From contig CAJFMX010000002.1 of NCBI GenBank assembly GCA_904393115.1, forward strand, positions 62,001 to 126,000: DNA of 64,000 nt, read 5' to 3'. Below are positions 23,937-33,315 of the stretch, piece by piece; the stretch's first letter is position 1, and every line of letters starts with the position of its first letter. This DNA is from an uncultured Clostridia bacterium (GTDB lineage Bacteria > Bacillota > Clostridia > Christensenellales > UBA1750). A model generated the notes under the pieces. That model had not been told where the DNA came from, made no database searches, and was given only the letters and a program-made list of their open reading frames with translations. Made by a program: the position numbers and the translations under genes.

Positions 23937-24434
23937 ATGGCGCGCAGAGAGGCACGGCAGATCGCCATGCAGTTGATCTATCAGTATGAGATGGGGGGCG
24001 ACGGCATCGCCTCCACCATCGAGGAGACGATCGAGGGGCCGTCCCTTACGACTTCGGACCGGGAATACATCGACCAGGTGGTCCTGGGCGCGGTGGAGCG
24101 CGCGCAGGACCTGGACGCGCGCATCGCCGCGCACGCGCAGGGCTGGACGCTGGAGCGCATCGCCCGCGTGGACCTGGCCATTTTGCGCCTTGCGCTCTTT
24201 GAGATGTTCTACCGGGAGGATGTGCCCACGGGCGTGGCCATCAACGAGGCGGTGGAGCTTGCCCACGCGTTCTCGGGCGGCAAGGCGGCCTCCTTCATCA
24301 ACGGAATCCTGGGCACGATCGCCCGCGAGGTAGAGTCTACCCCCCTGGCAGAAGCTGCCCCCATTGCGGAGGAAGCTCCCGATGCGCAGGGCGAGCGCGC
24401 GCCGGCGGCCCTTCCGGCGGAAGAAAGGGGCTGA
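23937..24434 (+). CDS. nusB: Transcription antitermination factor NusB
   Basis: A 165-residue all-helical RNA-binding protein that, with NusE, forms the rRNA antitermination complex. ARREARQIAMQLIYQYE at the start, RIARVDLAILRLALFEM and AINEAVELAHAFSGGKAASFINGILG are family signatures. The last 25 residues are an Ala/Glu-rich extension beyond the core. Start ATG 23937 follows TTAGGAGGAACT. Confidence 0.97.
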   Translation: MARREARQIAMQLIYQYEMGGDGIASTIEETIEGPSLTTSDREYIDQVVLGAVERAQDLDARIAAHAQGWTLERIARVDLAILRLALFEMFYREDVPTGVAINEAVELAHAFSGGKAASFINGILGTIAREVESTPLAEAAPIAEEAPDAQGERAPAALPAEERG

Positions 24435-24440
24435 GGCGCG

Positions 24441-25394
24441 GTGCAAGCCGTACTTGGCATGGACACAAGCTGTTATACGACCTCGGTTGCCGCTGTCGCG
24501 CTGGACGGGCATGTGCTCGGGAGCGCAAGGCGGCTGCTTGTCGTTAAGATGGGCGGCAGGGGTCTGCGGCAGAGTGAGGGCGTGTTCCAGCACGTGCAGA
24601 ACCTGCCCGAGCTGATTGCGGAACTCTCGGAGGCTGTGCCGGGGATGGAGATCGCGGCGGTCTGCGCGTCGGACGCCCCGCGGGACGTGGAGGGCTCCTA
24701 CATGCCGGTCTTCACCGTGGGCAGCGGCATGGCCGCGTCGCTTTCGGCGCTCCTTGGCGTGCCGCGCTTCCGCTCGAGCCACCAGGCTGGGCACATCGCC
24801 GCGGCGCGCATCGATTCCGGCCTGCCCGCGGGGCCGCACCTGGCGCTGCACCTGTCCGGCGGCACGACCGAGGTCCTCGCCTGCGGGGAGGACGGGAGCA
24901 TCTCGCTCCTGGGCGGGTCGGACGACCTGCACGCGGGCCAGTTCGTGGACCGCGTGGGCGTGCGGCTGGGGCTGCCCTTCCCCGCGGGGCCGGAGCTGGA
25001 GAAGCTCAGCCGCGGCGCGCAGCCGCAGTCCCTGGTGGTCGTGACCTGCCGCGGCCTGCACTGCTCCTTTTCCGGGGCCGAGGCGCAGGTCATGCGCATG
25101 GCGGACAGCGGCGGCTTTTCGCCGGAGCAGATCGCGGCGGAGGTCTATTCGTGCCTGGCGCGCACGATCGAAAAGCTCCTGACGAACGCCAGCCGCGAGA
25201 CGGGGCTGCGAAGCGCGCTCCTTGCGGGGGGCGTTGCCTCCTCGCAGCGGTTCCGGGAGCTCCTGCGGGAGCGCATCCGCCGCAGCGGCAGCCCGGTGCG
25301 GCCCTACTTCGCCCGGCCGGAATACGCGGGCGACAACGCCGTGGGCGCGGCGCTGCTCGGACTACAACAACTCCAAAGCGGAAAGAATTCATAG
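24441..25394 (+). CDS. Kae1/TsaD-like paralogue
   Basis: A 317-residue ASKHA-fold protein of the Kae1/TsaD (YgjD) family. It has the nucleotide-binding [12 protein letters not shown] start, the metal site HQAGH (HxxxH), the HLSGGTTEV phosphate loop and a C-terminal [12 protein letters not shown] motif. True TsaD makes t6A in tRNA. This copy, between nusB and folD, is the second, shorter family member seen in many clostridia, whose role is not established. Start GTG 24441 lies seven bases after the nusB stop. Misannotation as O-sialoglycoprotein endopeptidase is likely elsewhere. Confidence 0.85.
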   Translation: MQAVLGMDTSCYTTSVAAVALDGHVLGSARRLLVVKMGGRGLRQSEGVFQHVQNLPELIAELSEAVPGMEIAAVCASDAPRDVEGSYMPVFTVGSGMAASLSALLGVPRFRSSHQAGHIAAARIDSGLPAGPHLALHLSGGTTEVLACGEDGSISLLGGSDDLHAGQFVDRVGVRLGLPFPAGPELEKLSRGAQPQSLVVVTCRGLHCSFSGAEAQVMRMADSGGFSPEQIAAEVYSCLARTIEKLLTNASRETGLRSALLAGGVASSQRFRELLRERIRRSGSPVRPYFARPEYAGDNAVGAALLGLQQLQSGKNS

Positions 25395-25416
25395 AGAGAC
25401 AAGGGAGGAAGACGCC

Positions 25417-26265
25417 ATGGCGGCCAGCATCATCGATGGAAAGGGCATTGCCCTGCGCGTGCGCGAGGGGCTCGCCCCGCGCGTGGAGGCGCTCAAGAGC
25501 CGGGGGATCACGCCCGGCCTTGCGGTCGTGCTCGTGGGGGAGGACCCCGCCTCGGCCATCTACGTGCGCAACAAGGAGCGCGCGTGCAAAAAGCTCGGCA
25601 TGAACGGCACGGTTCTGCGCCTGCCGGAGGAGACCACGCAGCAGGAGCTGCTGAGCACCGTGCAGCGCCTGAACGAAGACCCTGCGGTCCACGGCATCCT
25701 CGTGCAGCTCCCCCTGCCGCGCCACCTGGACGAGCGCGAGGTGATCCGCGCCATCGATCCGGACAAGGACGTGGACGGCTTCCATCCCATCAACGCCGGC
25801 CGCCTGCTCATCGGCGAGCCGGGCTTTGTGCCCTGCACGCCCAAGGGCGTGATGCGCCTGCTGGAGATCGAGGACGTGCCCCTTTCCGGCAAGCACGCGG
25901 TGGTCGTGGGCCGCTCCAACATCGTGGGCAAGCCCATGGCGCTGCTCCTCCTGCAGAAGAACTGCACCGTGACCATCGCCCACTCCCGGACGCAGGACCT
26001 TGCGCAGGTCACGCGCGGGGCGGACATCCTGGTCGTTGCGGTGGGCAAGGCCGGCATGATCACGGGCGACATGATCAAGCCCGGCGCGGTGGTGCTGGAC
26101 GTGGGCATCAACCGCGTGGAGGGCAAGGTCGTGGGCGACGTGGACTTTGCCAGCGCCGCGCAGGTGGCCTCGCGCATCACGCCCGTCCCCGGCGGCGTCG
26201 GCGCCATGACCATCGCCATGCTCATGGAAAACGCCGTGGAGGCCGCGGAACATGCCGCAAAGTGA
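25417..26265 (+). CDS. folD: Bifunctional methylene-THF dehydrogenase/cyclohydrolase FolD
   Basis: A 282-residue enzyme that interconverts 5,10-methylene-, methenyl- and 10-formyl-tetrahydrofolate. It has [22 protein letters not shown] with the catalytic lysine, [25 protein letters not shown], the [15 protein letters not shown] Rossmann loop and [21 protein letters not shown] lies before ATG 25417. It overlaps xseA by 14 bases and is therefore coupled to it. Confidence 0.98.
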   Translation: MAASIIDGKGIALRVREGLAPRVEALKSRGITPGLAVVLVGEDPASAIYVRNKERACKKLGMNGTVLRLPEETTQQELLSTVQRLNEDPAVHGILVQLPLPRHLDEREVIRAIDPDKDVDGFHPINAGRLLIGEPGFVPCTPKGVMRLLEIEDVPLSGKHAVVVGRSNIVGKPMALLLLQKNCTVTIAHSRTQDLAQVTRGADILVVAVGKAGMITGDMIKPGAVVLDVGINRVEGKVVGDVDFASAAQVASRITPVPGGVGAMTIAMLMENAVEAAEHAAK

Positions 26266-27475
26266 CCGCCTGACGCTGAGCGTCAGCCAGCTCAACGGCT
26301 ATGTGCGCTCCCTCCTGCAGGCGGACTCGCTGCTGCGCGGCCTGTGCGTGCGCGGGGAGATCTCCGGCTTTAAGCGCCACGTCTCCGGCCACCTCTACTT
26401 CTCCCTGAAGGACGAGGGCGGCCTCGTGCGCTGCGTGATGTTCCGGCAGAACGCCATGCGGCTCCCCTTTGCCCCCAGGGACGGCATGCGCGTGCTGCTG
26501 ACCGGCTATGTCTCCCTGTACGAGGCGCAGGGCCAGTATCAGTTCTACGGCGAGGGCATGGAGCGCGACGGCGTGGGCGAGCTCTGGCTGCGCTTTGAGC
26601 GCGACCGCGCCCGCCTGCAGGCCGAGGGCCTCTTCGATCCCGAGAAGAAGCGCCCCCTGCCGCGCGCGCCGCGCTGCATCGGCGTTGCGACCTCGCCCTC
26701 CGGCGCGGTGATCCGGGACATCGTGCGCGTGGCGCACCGCCGCAACCCGGCCGTGGACATCCTGCTCTGCCCCTGCCGCGTGCAGGGCGAGGGCGCGGCG
26801 GCCTCCATCGCGCAGGCCGTGCAGACCCTGGGCGCGCAGGCGGTGGACGCGGTGATCGTCGGGCGCGGCGGCGGGTCCATGGAGGACCTGTGGGCCTTCA
26901 ACGAGGAGGCGGTCGTGCGCGCGGTGCGCGCCTGCCCCGTGCCCGTGGTCTCCGCCGTCGGGCATGAGACGGACTTCACCCTCTGCGACTTTGCCGCGGA
27001 CGCGCGCGCGGCCACGCCCTCCAACGCGGCGGAGCTCCTGGTGCCCGACGTGCGGGACGCGCTGCAGCGCCTGGACGGCCTGCGCGAAACGCTCCGCGCG
27101 CGGACTCTGCGCGCCATCGCCGAGCGGGAGGGCCGGCTTTCGCGCCTGGCGGCCCGCGTGCAGCCCGCGCAGGCCCTCTCGGACCTTGCGGGGCGGGAGA
27201 AGGAGCTTGGCGCCCTGCGCCAGCGCCTCGGCGCGCAGGCCCGGGCGGCGCTCGCCGCGCGCGAAGCGGACTTTGGCCGCGCGCAGGCGCGCCTTGCCGC
27301 GCTGGACCCGCAGGCTGTGCTGCGGCGCGGGTACGCCGCGGTGCGCCGGGGCCGCGAGCCCATCCTGCGCGCCGGCCAGGTCCGGCCGGAGGACGAGCTG
27401 TTCCTGCGCTTTGCCGGCGGCGGCGTTTCGGCCCGCGCGCTCGCGGTGTTTCTGGACAACGACGAGGGGGAGTAA
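26252..27475 (+). CDS. xseA: Exodeoxyribonuclease VII large subunit
   Basis: A 407-residue nuclease subunit. An N-terminal OB fold (1-100; [15 protein letters not shown] and [18 protein letters not shown]) is followed by the catalytic core with [28 protein letters not shown] and [18 protein letters not shown] coiled-coil region then leads to a C-terminal barrel. With XseB it degrades single-stranded DNA to acid-insoluble oligonucleotides. Starts inside folD and is followed by xseB after five bases. Confidence 0.97.
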   Translation: MPQSDRLTLSVSQLNGYVRSLLQADSLLRGLCVRGEISGFKRHVSGHLYFSLKDEGGLVRCVMFRQNAMRLPFAPRDGMRVLLTGYVSLYEAQGQYQFYGEGMERDGVGELWLRFERDRARLQAEGLFDPEKKRPLPRAPRCIGVATSPSGAVIRDIVRVAHRRNPAVDILLCPCRVQGEGAAASIAQAVQTLGAQAVDAVIVGRGGGSMEDLWAFNEEAVVRAVRACPVPVVSAVGHETDFTLCDFAADARAATPSNAAELLVPDVRDALQRLDGLRETLRARTLRAIAEREGRLSRLAARVQPAQALSDLAGREKELGALRQRLGAQARAALAAREADFGRAQARLAALDPQAVLRRGYAAVRRGREPILRAGQVRPEDELFLRFAGGGVSARALAVFLDNDEGE

Positions 27476-27480
27476 AACCC

Positions 27481-27708
27481 ATGAAGAAAATGACCTACGA
27501 GAGCGGCATGGAAGAGCTCACGGCCCTGACGGAGAAGATCGAGAGCGGAGAGATGACGCTGGAGGAGACGCTCAAGGCCTACGAAAAGGGCTGCGCCCTG
27601 GCCGAGAAGCTCAGCGCCCTCCTGCAGGAGGGACGCGGCCGCGTCGAGAAGCTGGAAAAGGACGGCTCCCGCACGCCCTTTGACGCCGAGGAGCCGGAGG
27701 AGGATTGA
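27481..27708 (+). CDS. xseB: Exodeoxyribonuclease VII small subunit
   Basis: A 75-residue two-helix protein. YESGMEELTALTEKIESGEMTLEETLKAYEKGCAL is the family signature. Many small subunits wrap the coiled coil of XseA. It starts five bases after xseA and its stop is immediately before ispA, so the three are translated together. Confidence 0.96.
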   Translation: MKKMTYESGMEELTALTEKIESGEMTLEETLKAYEKGCALAEKLSALLQEGRGRVEKLEKDGSRTPFDAEEPEED

Positions 27709-27710
27709 CG

Positions 27711-28625
27711 ATGCACGCGCAGTTCGAACGCTATCGCGCCATGGTGGAGGCGGCGCTGCCCCTCGCCCTGCCCAAGGACGGCGGCTGGGCCGAGGTCATC
27801 ACGGACGCCGCGCGCTATTCGCTGCTCGCGGGCGGCAAGCGCCTGCGCCCGTGCCTGGTGCTGGCCGCGGCCGAGCGCGTGGGCACGGACCTGCGCGACT
27901 CCCCGTCCGCTTTGCGGGAGGCGCTGCCCGCCGCCTGCGCCATGGAGATGATCCACACCTATTCCCTGATCCACGACGATTTGCCCGCCATGGACAACGA
28001 CACGCTGCGCCGCGGCCGGCCCACGAACCACGTCGTCTACGGCGAGGCGATGGCGATCCTGGCGGGCGACGCGCTGCTCACGCACGCCTTTGCGCACATG
28101 GCGCGCGCGGCGCAGGCCAACCCGGAGCACGCGCTCCGGCACCTGCGGGCCATCGGCCGCGTCGCGGAGGCGGCGGGCCTGACCGGCATGGTCGCGGGCC
28201 AGGCGCTGGACGTGCTCTGCGAAAAGCAGGGCGCAGACCCCGCCCGCCGCGAGGAGCAGCTCCACTTCATCCACAAGAACAAGACCGCCGCCATGATCCG
28301 CGGCGCGCTGCTGGCCGGCGCGGAGATCGGCGGCGCGAGCGAGCGGGAGCTGACCGCCCTTTCCCGCTACGGCGCGGCGCTGGGCCTGGCCTTCCAGGTC
28401 GCCGACGACATCCTGGACGCCACCTCCACCACCGAGGAAATGGGCAAGACCGTCGGCAAGGACGAAAAAGAGGGCAAGCTCACCTATGTCGCCCTCTACG
28501 GCGTGGACGGCGCGCGCCAAAGGCTCGACAGCCTGACCGAGGAGGCCGTCCGCGAGGTGCAGCCCGTGGACGCCGACGGCTTCTTTTCCGATCTTGCGCG
28601 GGACTTTGCCGCGCGCAAACACTAA
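27711..28625 (+). CDS. ispA: Farnesyl/geranyl diphosphate synthase
   Basis: A 304-residue short-chain trans-prenyltransferase that condenses IPP with DMAPP or GPP. It has GGKRLRP, the first aspartate-rich motif DDLPAMDND, RRGRPTNH, and the second motif DDILD near residue 228. Downstream products feed undecaprenyl and quinone chains. ATG 27711 is preferred to the TTG at 27705 because GGAGGAGG lies eight bases upstream. dxs, which supplies the precursors, lies nearby at 29197. Confidence 0.95.
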   Translation: MHAQFERYRAMVEAALPLALPKDGGWAEVITDAARYSLLAGGKRLRPCLVLAAAERVGTDLRDSPSALREALPAACAMEMIHTYSLIHDDLPAMDNDTLRRGRPTNHVVYGEAMAILAGDALLTHAFAHMARAAQANPEHALRHLRAIGRVAEAAGLTGMVAGQALDVLCEKQGADPARREEQLHFIHKNKTAAMIRGALLAGAEIGGASERELTALSRYGAALGLAFQVADDILDATSTTEEMGKTVGKDEKEGKLTYVALYGVDGARQRLDSLTEEAVREVQPVDADGFFSDLARDFAARKH

Positions 28626-28636
28626 GGAGGCAGCCC

Positions 28637-29095
28637 GTGACCAACAACATCCTGCTCGTCTTCCAGAACCCGTGCCTGATGCCCGCGGCGGTGGGCTGGG
28701 TCAGCTCGCAGATCATCAAGGTGCTCTTGAACCTGATGCTGCTTCGCCGGCTGGACGTGACGCGCTTTGTCGGGGCGGGCGGAATGCCCTCGGCGCACTC
28801 GGCCTTTGTCACGGCGCTGGCCGCCTCCATGGGCTTGAACTACGGGTTTGACAGCGCCTACTTCGCCATCGCGGCGGCCCTTGCCGTGGTGGTGATGTAC
28901 GACGCGGCGGGCGTGCGCCGCGCCGCCGGCAAGCAGGCCGCCAAGATCAATAAGATCATCAAGCACCTGATGGACAAGCGCTCCGGCTACCAGGACACGC
29001 AGGAGCAGCTGCGCGAGCTTCTCGGCCACACGCCCCTGGAGGTCCTGGCCGGCGCGCTGCTGGGAATCATCATCGCCATCCTCTGGGTGCTGTGA
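28637..29095 (+). CDS. Divergent PAP2-family (DUF212) membrane protein
   Basis: A 152-residue protein with about four hydrophobic helices. The GGMPSAHSAFVTALAAS segment resembles the PSxSH signature of PAP2 phosphatases, and YDAAGVRRAAGKQAAKINKI is the DUF212 signature. Substrates of this family are not established; lipid-phosphate hydrolysis is inferred. Start GTG 28637 follows AAGGAGGCAGCCC. It is the last gene before a terminator. Confidence 0.9.
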   Translation: MTNNILLVFQNPCLMPAAVGWVSSQIIKVLLNLMLLRRLDVTRFVGAGGMPSAHSAFVTALAASMGLNYGFDSAYFAIAAALAVVVMYDAAGVRRAAGKQAAKINKIIKHLMDKRSGYQDTQEQLRELLGHTPLEVLAGALLGIIIAILWVL

Positions 29096-29105
29096 CGGGC
29101 GGCGC

Positions 29106-29141
29106 GCGCCGCCCGCCCGCAAAGGCGGCGGCATTTTTTTT
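29106..29141 (+). terminator. Terminator after the xse-ispA-DUF212 block
   Basis: GCCGCC pairs with GGCGGC near 29108-29129, followed by an eight-base T-run. Confidence 0.7.
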
Positions 29142-29196
29142 GCAATCCCGCCAGCCCCGGCGCAAGGCACGGGCGAAAAAAAGAGAGAGGGGTTCC

Positions 29197-31080
29197 ATGT
29201 CGATTTTAGAGCAAATCCAGGGCGGCGCAGACCTGCGCCGGTTCTCTCTGCGCGAGCTCGAGCAGCTCTGCCAGGAGATCCGCTGGGAGATCCTGCGCGT
29301 CGTCGCGCGCAACGGCGGCCACCTTTCCAGCAACCTGGGCGCGGTGGAGCTGACGGTCGCGCTGCACTACGTCTACGACCTGCCGCGCGACAAGCTCCTG
29401 TTCGACGTGGGCCACCAGTGCTATGCGCACAAGCTCCTGACCGGCCGCCTGCACGAGTTCCCCACCCTGCGCCGCGCGGGAGGGCTGAGCGGTTTCCCCC
29501 GCCGGCAGGAGAGCGAGAGCGACGCCTTCGGCGCGGGCCACAGCGGCACGGCGGTCTCCGCGGCGCTGGGCTTTGCGCGCGCAGCGCGCCTGCGCGGGGA
29601 GGACTACCACTGCGTCGCCCTGGTCGGGGACGGCGCGTTCATGGACGGCCCCAATGTCGAGGCGCTCAACGACGCCGGCCGCTCGGAGCTGCCGCTCGTC
29701 GTCGTGCTCAACGACAACACCATGTCCATCTCCAAGAACGTGGGCGCGCTGTCCGAATACCTGAACCGCCTGCGCTCCAACCGGGGGTACTGGCGCTTCA
29801 AGAGCCGCACGGCCGGGTTCCTCAAGCGCATCCCGGGCGTGGGTCCGGCGCTGCACGACGCGGTCTATTCCGTCAAAAACGCCGTGAAGTCCCTGCTCGT
29901 CCACGGCCAGTTCTTCGAAAACCTGGGCTTTACCTACCTTGGTCCGATCGATGGGCACAACCTCTCCCTGCTCATCCGGAACCTTTCGCGCGCGAAGAAC
30001 CTCGGCCGCCCCGTGCTCGTCCACGCCGTGACGCAGAAGGGCTACGGCTACAAGCCCGCGGAGGAAAAGCCCGACAAGTACCACGGCGTCGCGCCCTATT
30101 TCGTCGAGCGCGAGGCCGCGCCCGCGCCGGGCTTTGACGCCTGCGCCGGCCAGACACTGCTGGAGATGGCCGCGGAGGACCCGGCGGTCTGCGTCATCAC
30201 CGCCGCCATGCGGGACGGCACGGGCGTCGCGGGCTTTGCCGAGGCGCATCCGGACCGCTTCTTCGACGTGGGGATCGCCGAGGAGCACGCCGTCACCCTG
30301 GCCGCGGGCCTGGCCGCGGGCGGGGCCAAGCCCTTCTTCGCGGTGTATTCGACCTTCCTGCAGCGCGGGTACGACCAGATCGTCCACGACGTGGCGCTGC
30401 AGAACCTGCACGCAGTCTTCCTGATCGGCCACGCGGGCCTTGTGGGCGAGGACGGTGCGACGCACCAGGGCGCCTTTGACCTCTCGTTCCTCACGCACGT
30501 GCCGAACCTGACCCTCCTTGCGCCCTCCTGCGCGCAGGAGCTCGCCATGATGCTGCGCTGGGCCAAGGACGCGCCGGGCCCGGTCGCCATCCGCTATCCC
30601 AAGGCGGAGAGCGCCGCCGCGCACAACATCGTCCCCCTGCAGAAGGGGGATTGGCAGGTGGTCAGCGTCGCGCACCGGGCGCAGGCCGTGGTCTTTGCGG
30701 TGGGGTCCATGGTGGGTCCCGCGATGATGGCCGCCGACACCCTCGCCCTGGAGGGGCTGGAGGTCGAGGTCGTCAACTGCCGCAAGGTCAAGCCCCTGCC
30801 CGACCGCATGCTGGAAAAATATGCGCGCCTGCCCATCGTGACCCTGGAGGAGAACGCGGCGCTGGGCGGCTTTGGCGCGCAGGTGGCCGTGCGGTGCGCG
30901 CAGCTCAGCCTGGGCGCGCGCGTCCTGCCGCTGGGCATCCCGGACGCCTTCATCCCGCACGGTACGCGCGCGCAGCAGCTCGCCGGCTGCGGCCTGGACG
31001 TCGAGGGCATCTGCCGCGCGCTGCGCCGCCTCCTCGGCGCCGACAACCCGAAAGATGCGCAGGAAGTGGGGAAGGACTAG
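29197..31080 (+). CDS. dxs: 1-deoxy-D-xylulose-5-phosphate synthase
   Basis: A 627-residue thiamin-diphosphate enzyme, first step of the MEP isoprenoid pathway, joining pyruvate and glyceraldehyde-3-phosphate. It has GGHLSSNLGAVEL, DVGHQCYAHKLL, SGFPRRQESESD, GHSGTAVSAALG, the thiamin site GDGAFMDGPNVEALND, and the transketolase-type DVGIAEEHAVTLAAGLA. Length matches the family. Start ATG 29197 follows GAGAGAGGGG. tlyA begins four bases after its stop. Confidence 0.98.
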   Translation: MSILEQIQGGADLRRFSLRELEQLCQEIRWEILRVVARNGGHLSSNLGAVELTVALHYVYDLPRDKLLFDVGHQCYAHKLLTGRLHEFPTLRRAGGLSGFPRRQESESDAFGAGHSGTAVSAALGFARAARLRGEDYHCVALVGDGAFMDGPNVEALNDAGRSELPLVVVLNDNTMSISKNVGALSEYLNRLRSNRGYWRFKSRTAGFLKRIPGVGPALHDAVYSVKNAVKSLLVHGQFFENLGFTYLGPIDGHNLSLLIRNLSRAKNLGRPVLVHAVTQKGYGYKPAEEKPDKYHGVAPYFVEREAAPAPGFDACAGQTLLEMAAEDPAVCVITAAMRDGTGVAGFAEAHPDRFFDVGIAEEHAVTLAAGLAAGGAKPFFAVYSTFLQRGYDQIVHDVALQNLHAVFLIGHAGLVGEDGATHQGAFDLSFLTHVPNLTLLAPSCAQELAMMLRWAKDAPGPVAIRYPKAESAAAHNIVPLQKGDWQVVSVAHRAQAVVFAVGSMVGPAMMAADTLALEGLEVEVVNCRKVKPLPDRMLEKYARLPIVTLEENAALGGFGAQVAVRCAQLSLGARVLPLGIPDAFIPHGTRAQQLAGCGLDVEGICRALRRLLGADNPKDAQEVGKD

Positions 31081-31083
31081 AAC

Positions 31084-31884
31084 ATGAAGCGAGAGAGATT
31101 GGACGAGGCGCTCGTGCGCCTGCAAATCGCAGACACCGTGGAAAAGGCGCGCGCCCTCATCATGGAGGGCCGCGTCTTTCAGAACGGCCAGCGGCTGGAC
31201 AAGCCCGCGCTGCCGCTCAAGACGGACGCCGGCCTCGTGGTCAAGGGCGACAAGATCCCCTACGTCAGCCGCGGCGGCCTCAAGCTCGAGCGCGCGATCC
31301 GCGCCTTCGGGCTGGACCTTTCGGGCCTTATTTGCCTGGACGTCGGGTCCTCGACGGGCGGATTTACGGACTGCATGCTGCAAAACGGGGCGCAGCGCGT
31401 CTTTTCCGTGGACGTGGGCTACGGCCTGCTCGACTGGAAGCTGCGCAACGACCCGCGCGTGACGGTCCTCGAGCGCGTCAACGCCCGGAACCTCAGCCCC
31501 GAGCTGCTCGGCGGCTGCGCGGCGGACTTTGCCTCCATGGACGTGTCCTTCATCTCCGTGCGCACGGTCCTGCCCGCGGTGCGCACCTGCGTGCGCGAGG
31601 GCGCGCACCTGGCGGTGCTCGTCAAGCCCCAGTTCGAGGCGCGGCGCGAGCAGGTGGGCAAGGGCGGCATCGTCCGCGACCCGCAGGTGCACCGGGAGGT
31701 GCTGCTGGGCGTCATCGCCGCTGCGCCGGGCATGGGCTTTGCGCCGCTGGGCCTTGCGGTTTCGCCCATCCGCGGCGCGGAGGGGAACGTCGAGTTCCTC
31801 CTGCACCTGCGCGCAGGCGCGGCGGAGCCCTTCGACGCCGAGGGCGCGGTCGAAACGGCGCTCCAGGCCGTAGATTCTGTATAA
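31084..31884 (+). CDS. TlyA-family 2'-O-ribose rRNA methyltransferase
   Basis: A 266-residue protein with an N-terminal S4-like RNA-binding domain (LVRLQIADTVEKARALIMEGRVF, then VKGDKIPYVSRGGLKLERAI) and an FtsJ-type SAM domain with the loop DVGSSTGGFTDCML near residue 88 and a VSFISVRTVLP catalytic segment. TlyA proteins modify 16S/23S rRNA and affect capreomycin sensitivity in mycobacteria. The hemolysin label in databases is historical. Starts four bases after dxs, and nadK follows after a promoter. Confidence 0.93.
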   Translation: MKRERLDEALVRLQIADTVEKARALIMEGRVFQNGQRLDKPALPLKTDAGLVVKGDKIPYVSRGGLKLERAIRAFGLDLSGLICLDVGSSTGGFTDCMLQNGAQRVFSVDVGYGLLDWKLRNDPRVTVLERVNARNLSPELLGGCAADFASMDVSFISVRTVLPAVRTCVREGAHLAVLVKPQFEARREQVGKGGIVRDPQVHREVLLGVIAAAPGMGFAPLGLAVSPIRGAEGNVEFLLHLRAGAAEPFDAEGAVETALQAVDSV

Positions 31885-31898
31885 AATTGCAAAAAGCG

Positions 31899-31927
31899 TT
31901 GTATATTTTGAAGTTTTCGTGTATACT
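31899..31927 (+). promoter_or_regulatory. Sigma-A promoter of nadK
   Basis: TTGTAT at 31899-31904, 17 bp, TATACT at 31922-31927. Confidence 0.75.
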
Positions 31928-31948
31928 GTAGGAAAAGGGAGGACGCGG

Positions 31949-32779
31949 ATGAAGATCGAACGGGTAGGTCTCCTGCAGGGGCCGCACCGCGGGAAGGTGG
32001 AGGCGGCGGTGCTTGCGGCGGCGGCGCGCCTGCGCAGCGAGGGGATCGAGGTGTGCAGCGACCGCGCGGAGATCTCGGGCGGCGAGGTCCTTTCCCGCGA
32101 AGCGGTCATCGCGGGAAGCGATCTGCTGATCGTCTGCGGCGGGGACGGCAGCATCCTTGCGGTCGCGCGGCGCGCGGCGGCGCGCAGCGTGCCGGTGATG
32201 GGGGTGAACTTCGGCCAGCTCGGCTTTCTGTCCGAGGTGGAGGCTGCGGGGCTCTCCGGCGCGCTGGACCGCGTGCTCAGCGGGGACTACGAGGTCGAGC
32301 GGCGGCTCATGCTCCGGGCGAGCTGGCAGGGCCAGGAGGTGGACGCGCTCAACGACATCGTGGTCCGGCGCGAGTCGTCGCTGGCCGTGGTCCGCGCGGA
32401 CGTGGAGGTGGACGGCCTGAAGCTGGACCACTATGTCGCCGACGGCATCCTCGTCTCCACGCCCACGGGCGCGAGCGCCTACGCGCTCTCCTGCGGGGGG
32501 GCGATCGTCCATCCGCGGCTGACGTGCCTGTCGCTGATGGCGATCTGTCCCCACTCGCTGCGGGCGCGGCCGGTCATGCTCGCGCCGGACCAGGAGATCT
32601 CCGTGCGGATCGAGGCGCGGTCCCTGCCCGCGATGATCTGCGCGGACGGCCAGGACCTGATCTCCATGGCCTCGGGCGAGAGCGTGCGCATCCGCCGCGC
32701 CCCCTACGACGCGCGGCTCATCCGCCTGGACCGGCGCGACTTTTTCGCCAAGGTGCACGCCAAGCTCGTCGAGCGCTAG
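31949..32779 (+). CDS. nadK: NAD kinase
   Basis: A 276-residue ATP-NAD kinase making NADP. The GGDGSIL motif near residue 65, NFGQLGFL, the LNDIVVRR motif and the DGILVSTPTGASAYALSCGG signature are all present. Length is normal for the bacterial family. GGGAGGACGCGG precedes ATG 31949. It begins the nadK-argR-recN cluster common in Firmicutes. Confidence 0.97.
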   Translation: MKIERVGLLQGPHRGKVEAAVLAAAARLRSEGIEVCSDRAEISGGEVLSREAVIAGSDLLIVCGGDGSILAVARRAAARSVPVMGVNFGQLGFLSEVEAAGLSGALDRVLSGDYEVERRLMLRASWQGQEVDALNDIVVRRESSLAVVRADVEVDGLKLDHYVADGILVSTPTGASAYALSCGGAIVHPRLTCLSLMAICPHSLRARPVMLAPDQEISVRIEARSLPAMICADGQDLISMASGESVRIRRAPYDARLIRLDRRDFFAKVHAKLVER

Positions 32780-32827
32780 GCGCGCCGCAAAACCGTCCCT
32801 TCCCATCTCACTTGCAAGGAGGAACGC

Positions 32828-33277
32828 ATGAAATCGGTACGACATGCCGTGATCAAGGAGATCATCGAATCCCAGGAAATCGAGACCCAGGAGGAGCTTG
32901 CGGCTGCCCTGCGCGCGCGCAACATCGACGTCACGCAGGCGACGGTCTCCCGCGACATCAAGGAGCTGCGCCTGCTCAAGGTCCTCTCCGACAACGGCGG
33001 GTATAAATACGCCACCGCCGACAAGGCCGAGCACGGCCTTGCGGATCGCTTCATCCGCATCTTCAACGAATCGGTTTTGAGCATCACGCCCGCGGGCAAC
33101 CTGATCGTGGTGCGCACGCTCTCGGGCAGCGGCAGCGCCGCGGGCGAGGCGGTCGACTCCCTCAAGTGGCCGGAGATCGTGGGCACCATCTCGGGCGACA
33201 ACACGCTGCTGGTCATCGCGCAGAACGAGCAGGACGTCGCCACCCTCATGCGCAAGTTTGAGCGCATGAAGAAATAA
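32828..33277 (+). CDS. argR: Arginine repressor ArgR
   Basis: A 149-residue winged-helix regulator of arginine metabolism. The N-terminal DNA-binding domain has ETQEELAAALRARNIDVTQATVSRDIKELRLLKV. The C-terminal hexamerisation and arginine-binding domain has GTISGDNTLLVI. Length is standard. A GCAAGGAGGAACGC ribosome site precedes ATG 32828. Position between nadK and recN is the usual Firmicutes order. No arginine genes lie in this window. Confidence 0.97.
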   Translation: MKSVRHAVIKEIIESQEIETQEELAAALRARNIDVTQATVSRDIKELRLLKVLSDNGGYKYATADKAEHGLADRFIRIFNESVLSITPAGNLIVVRTLSGSGSAAGEAVDSLKWPEIVGTISGDNTLLVIAQNEQDVATLMRKFERMKK

Positions 33278-33315
33278 AGGAGGAATCCGCGCCCCGGCGC
33301 AGGAGGGATCGAGAC

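Noticed and set aside
29206-32154. A 982-codon open frame on the minus strand across dxs, tlyA and nadK
   Set aside because: High GC keeps antisense frames open. The sense genes have clear family motifs and ribosome sites, while the antisense product is low-complexity with no motif.
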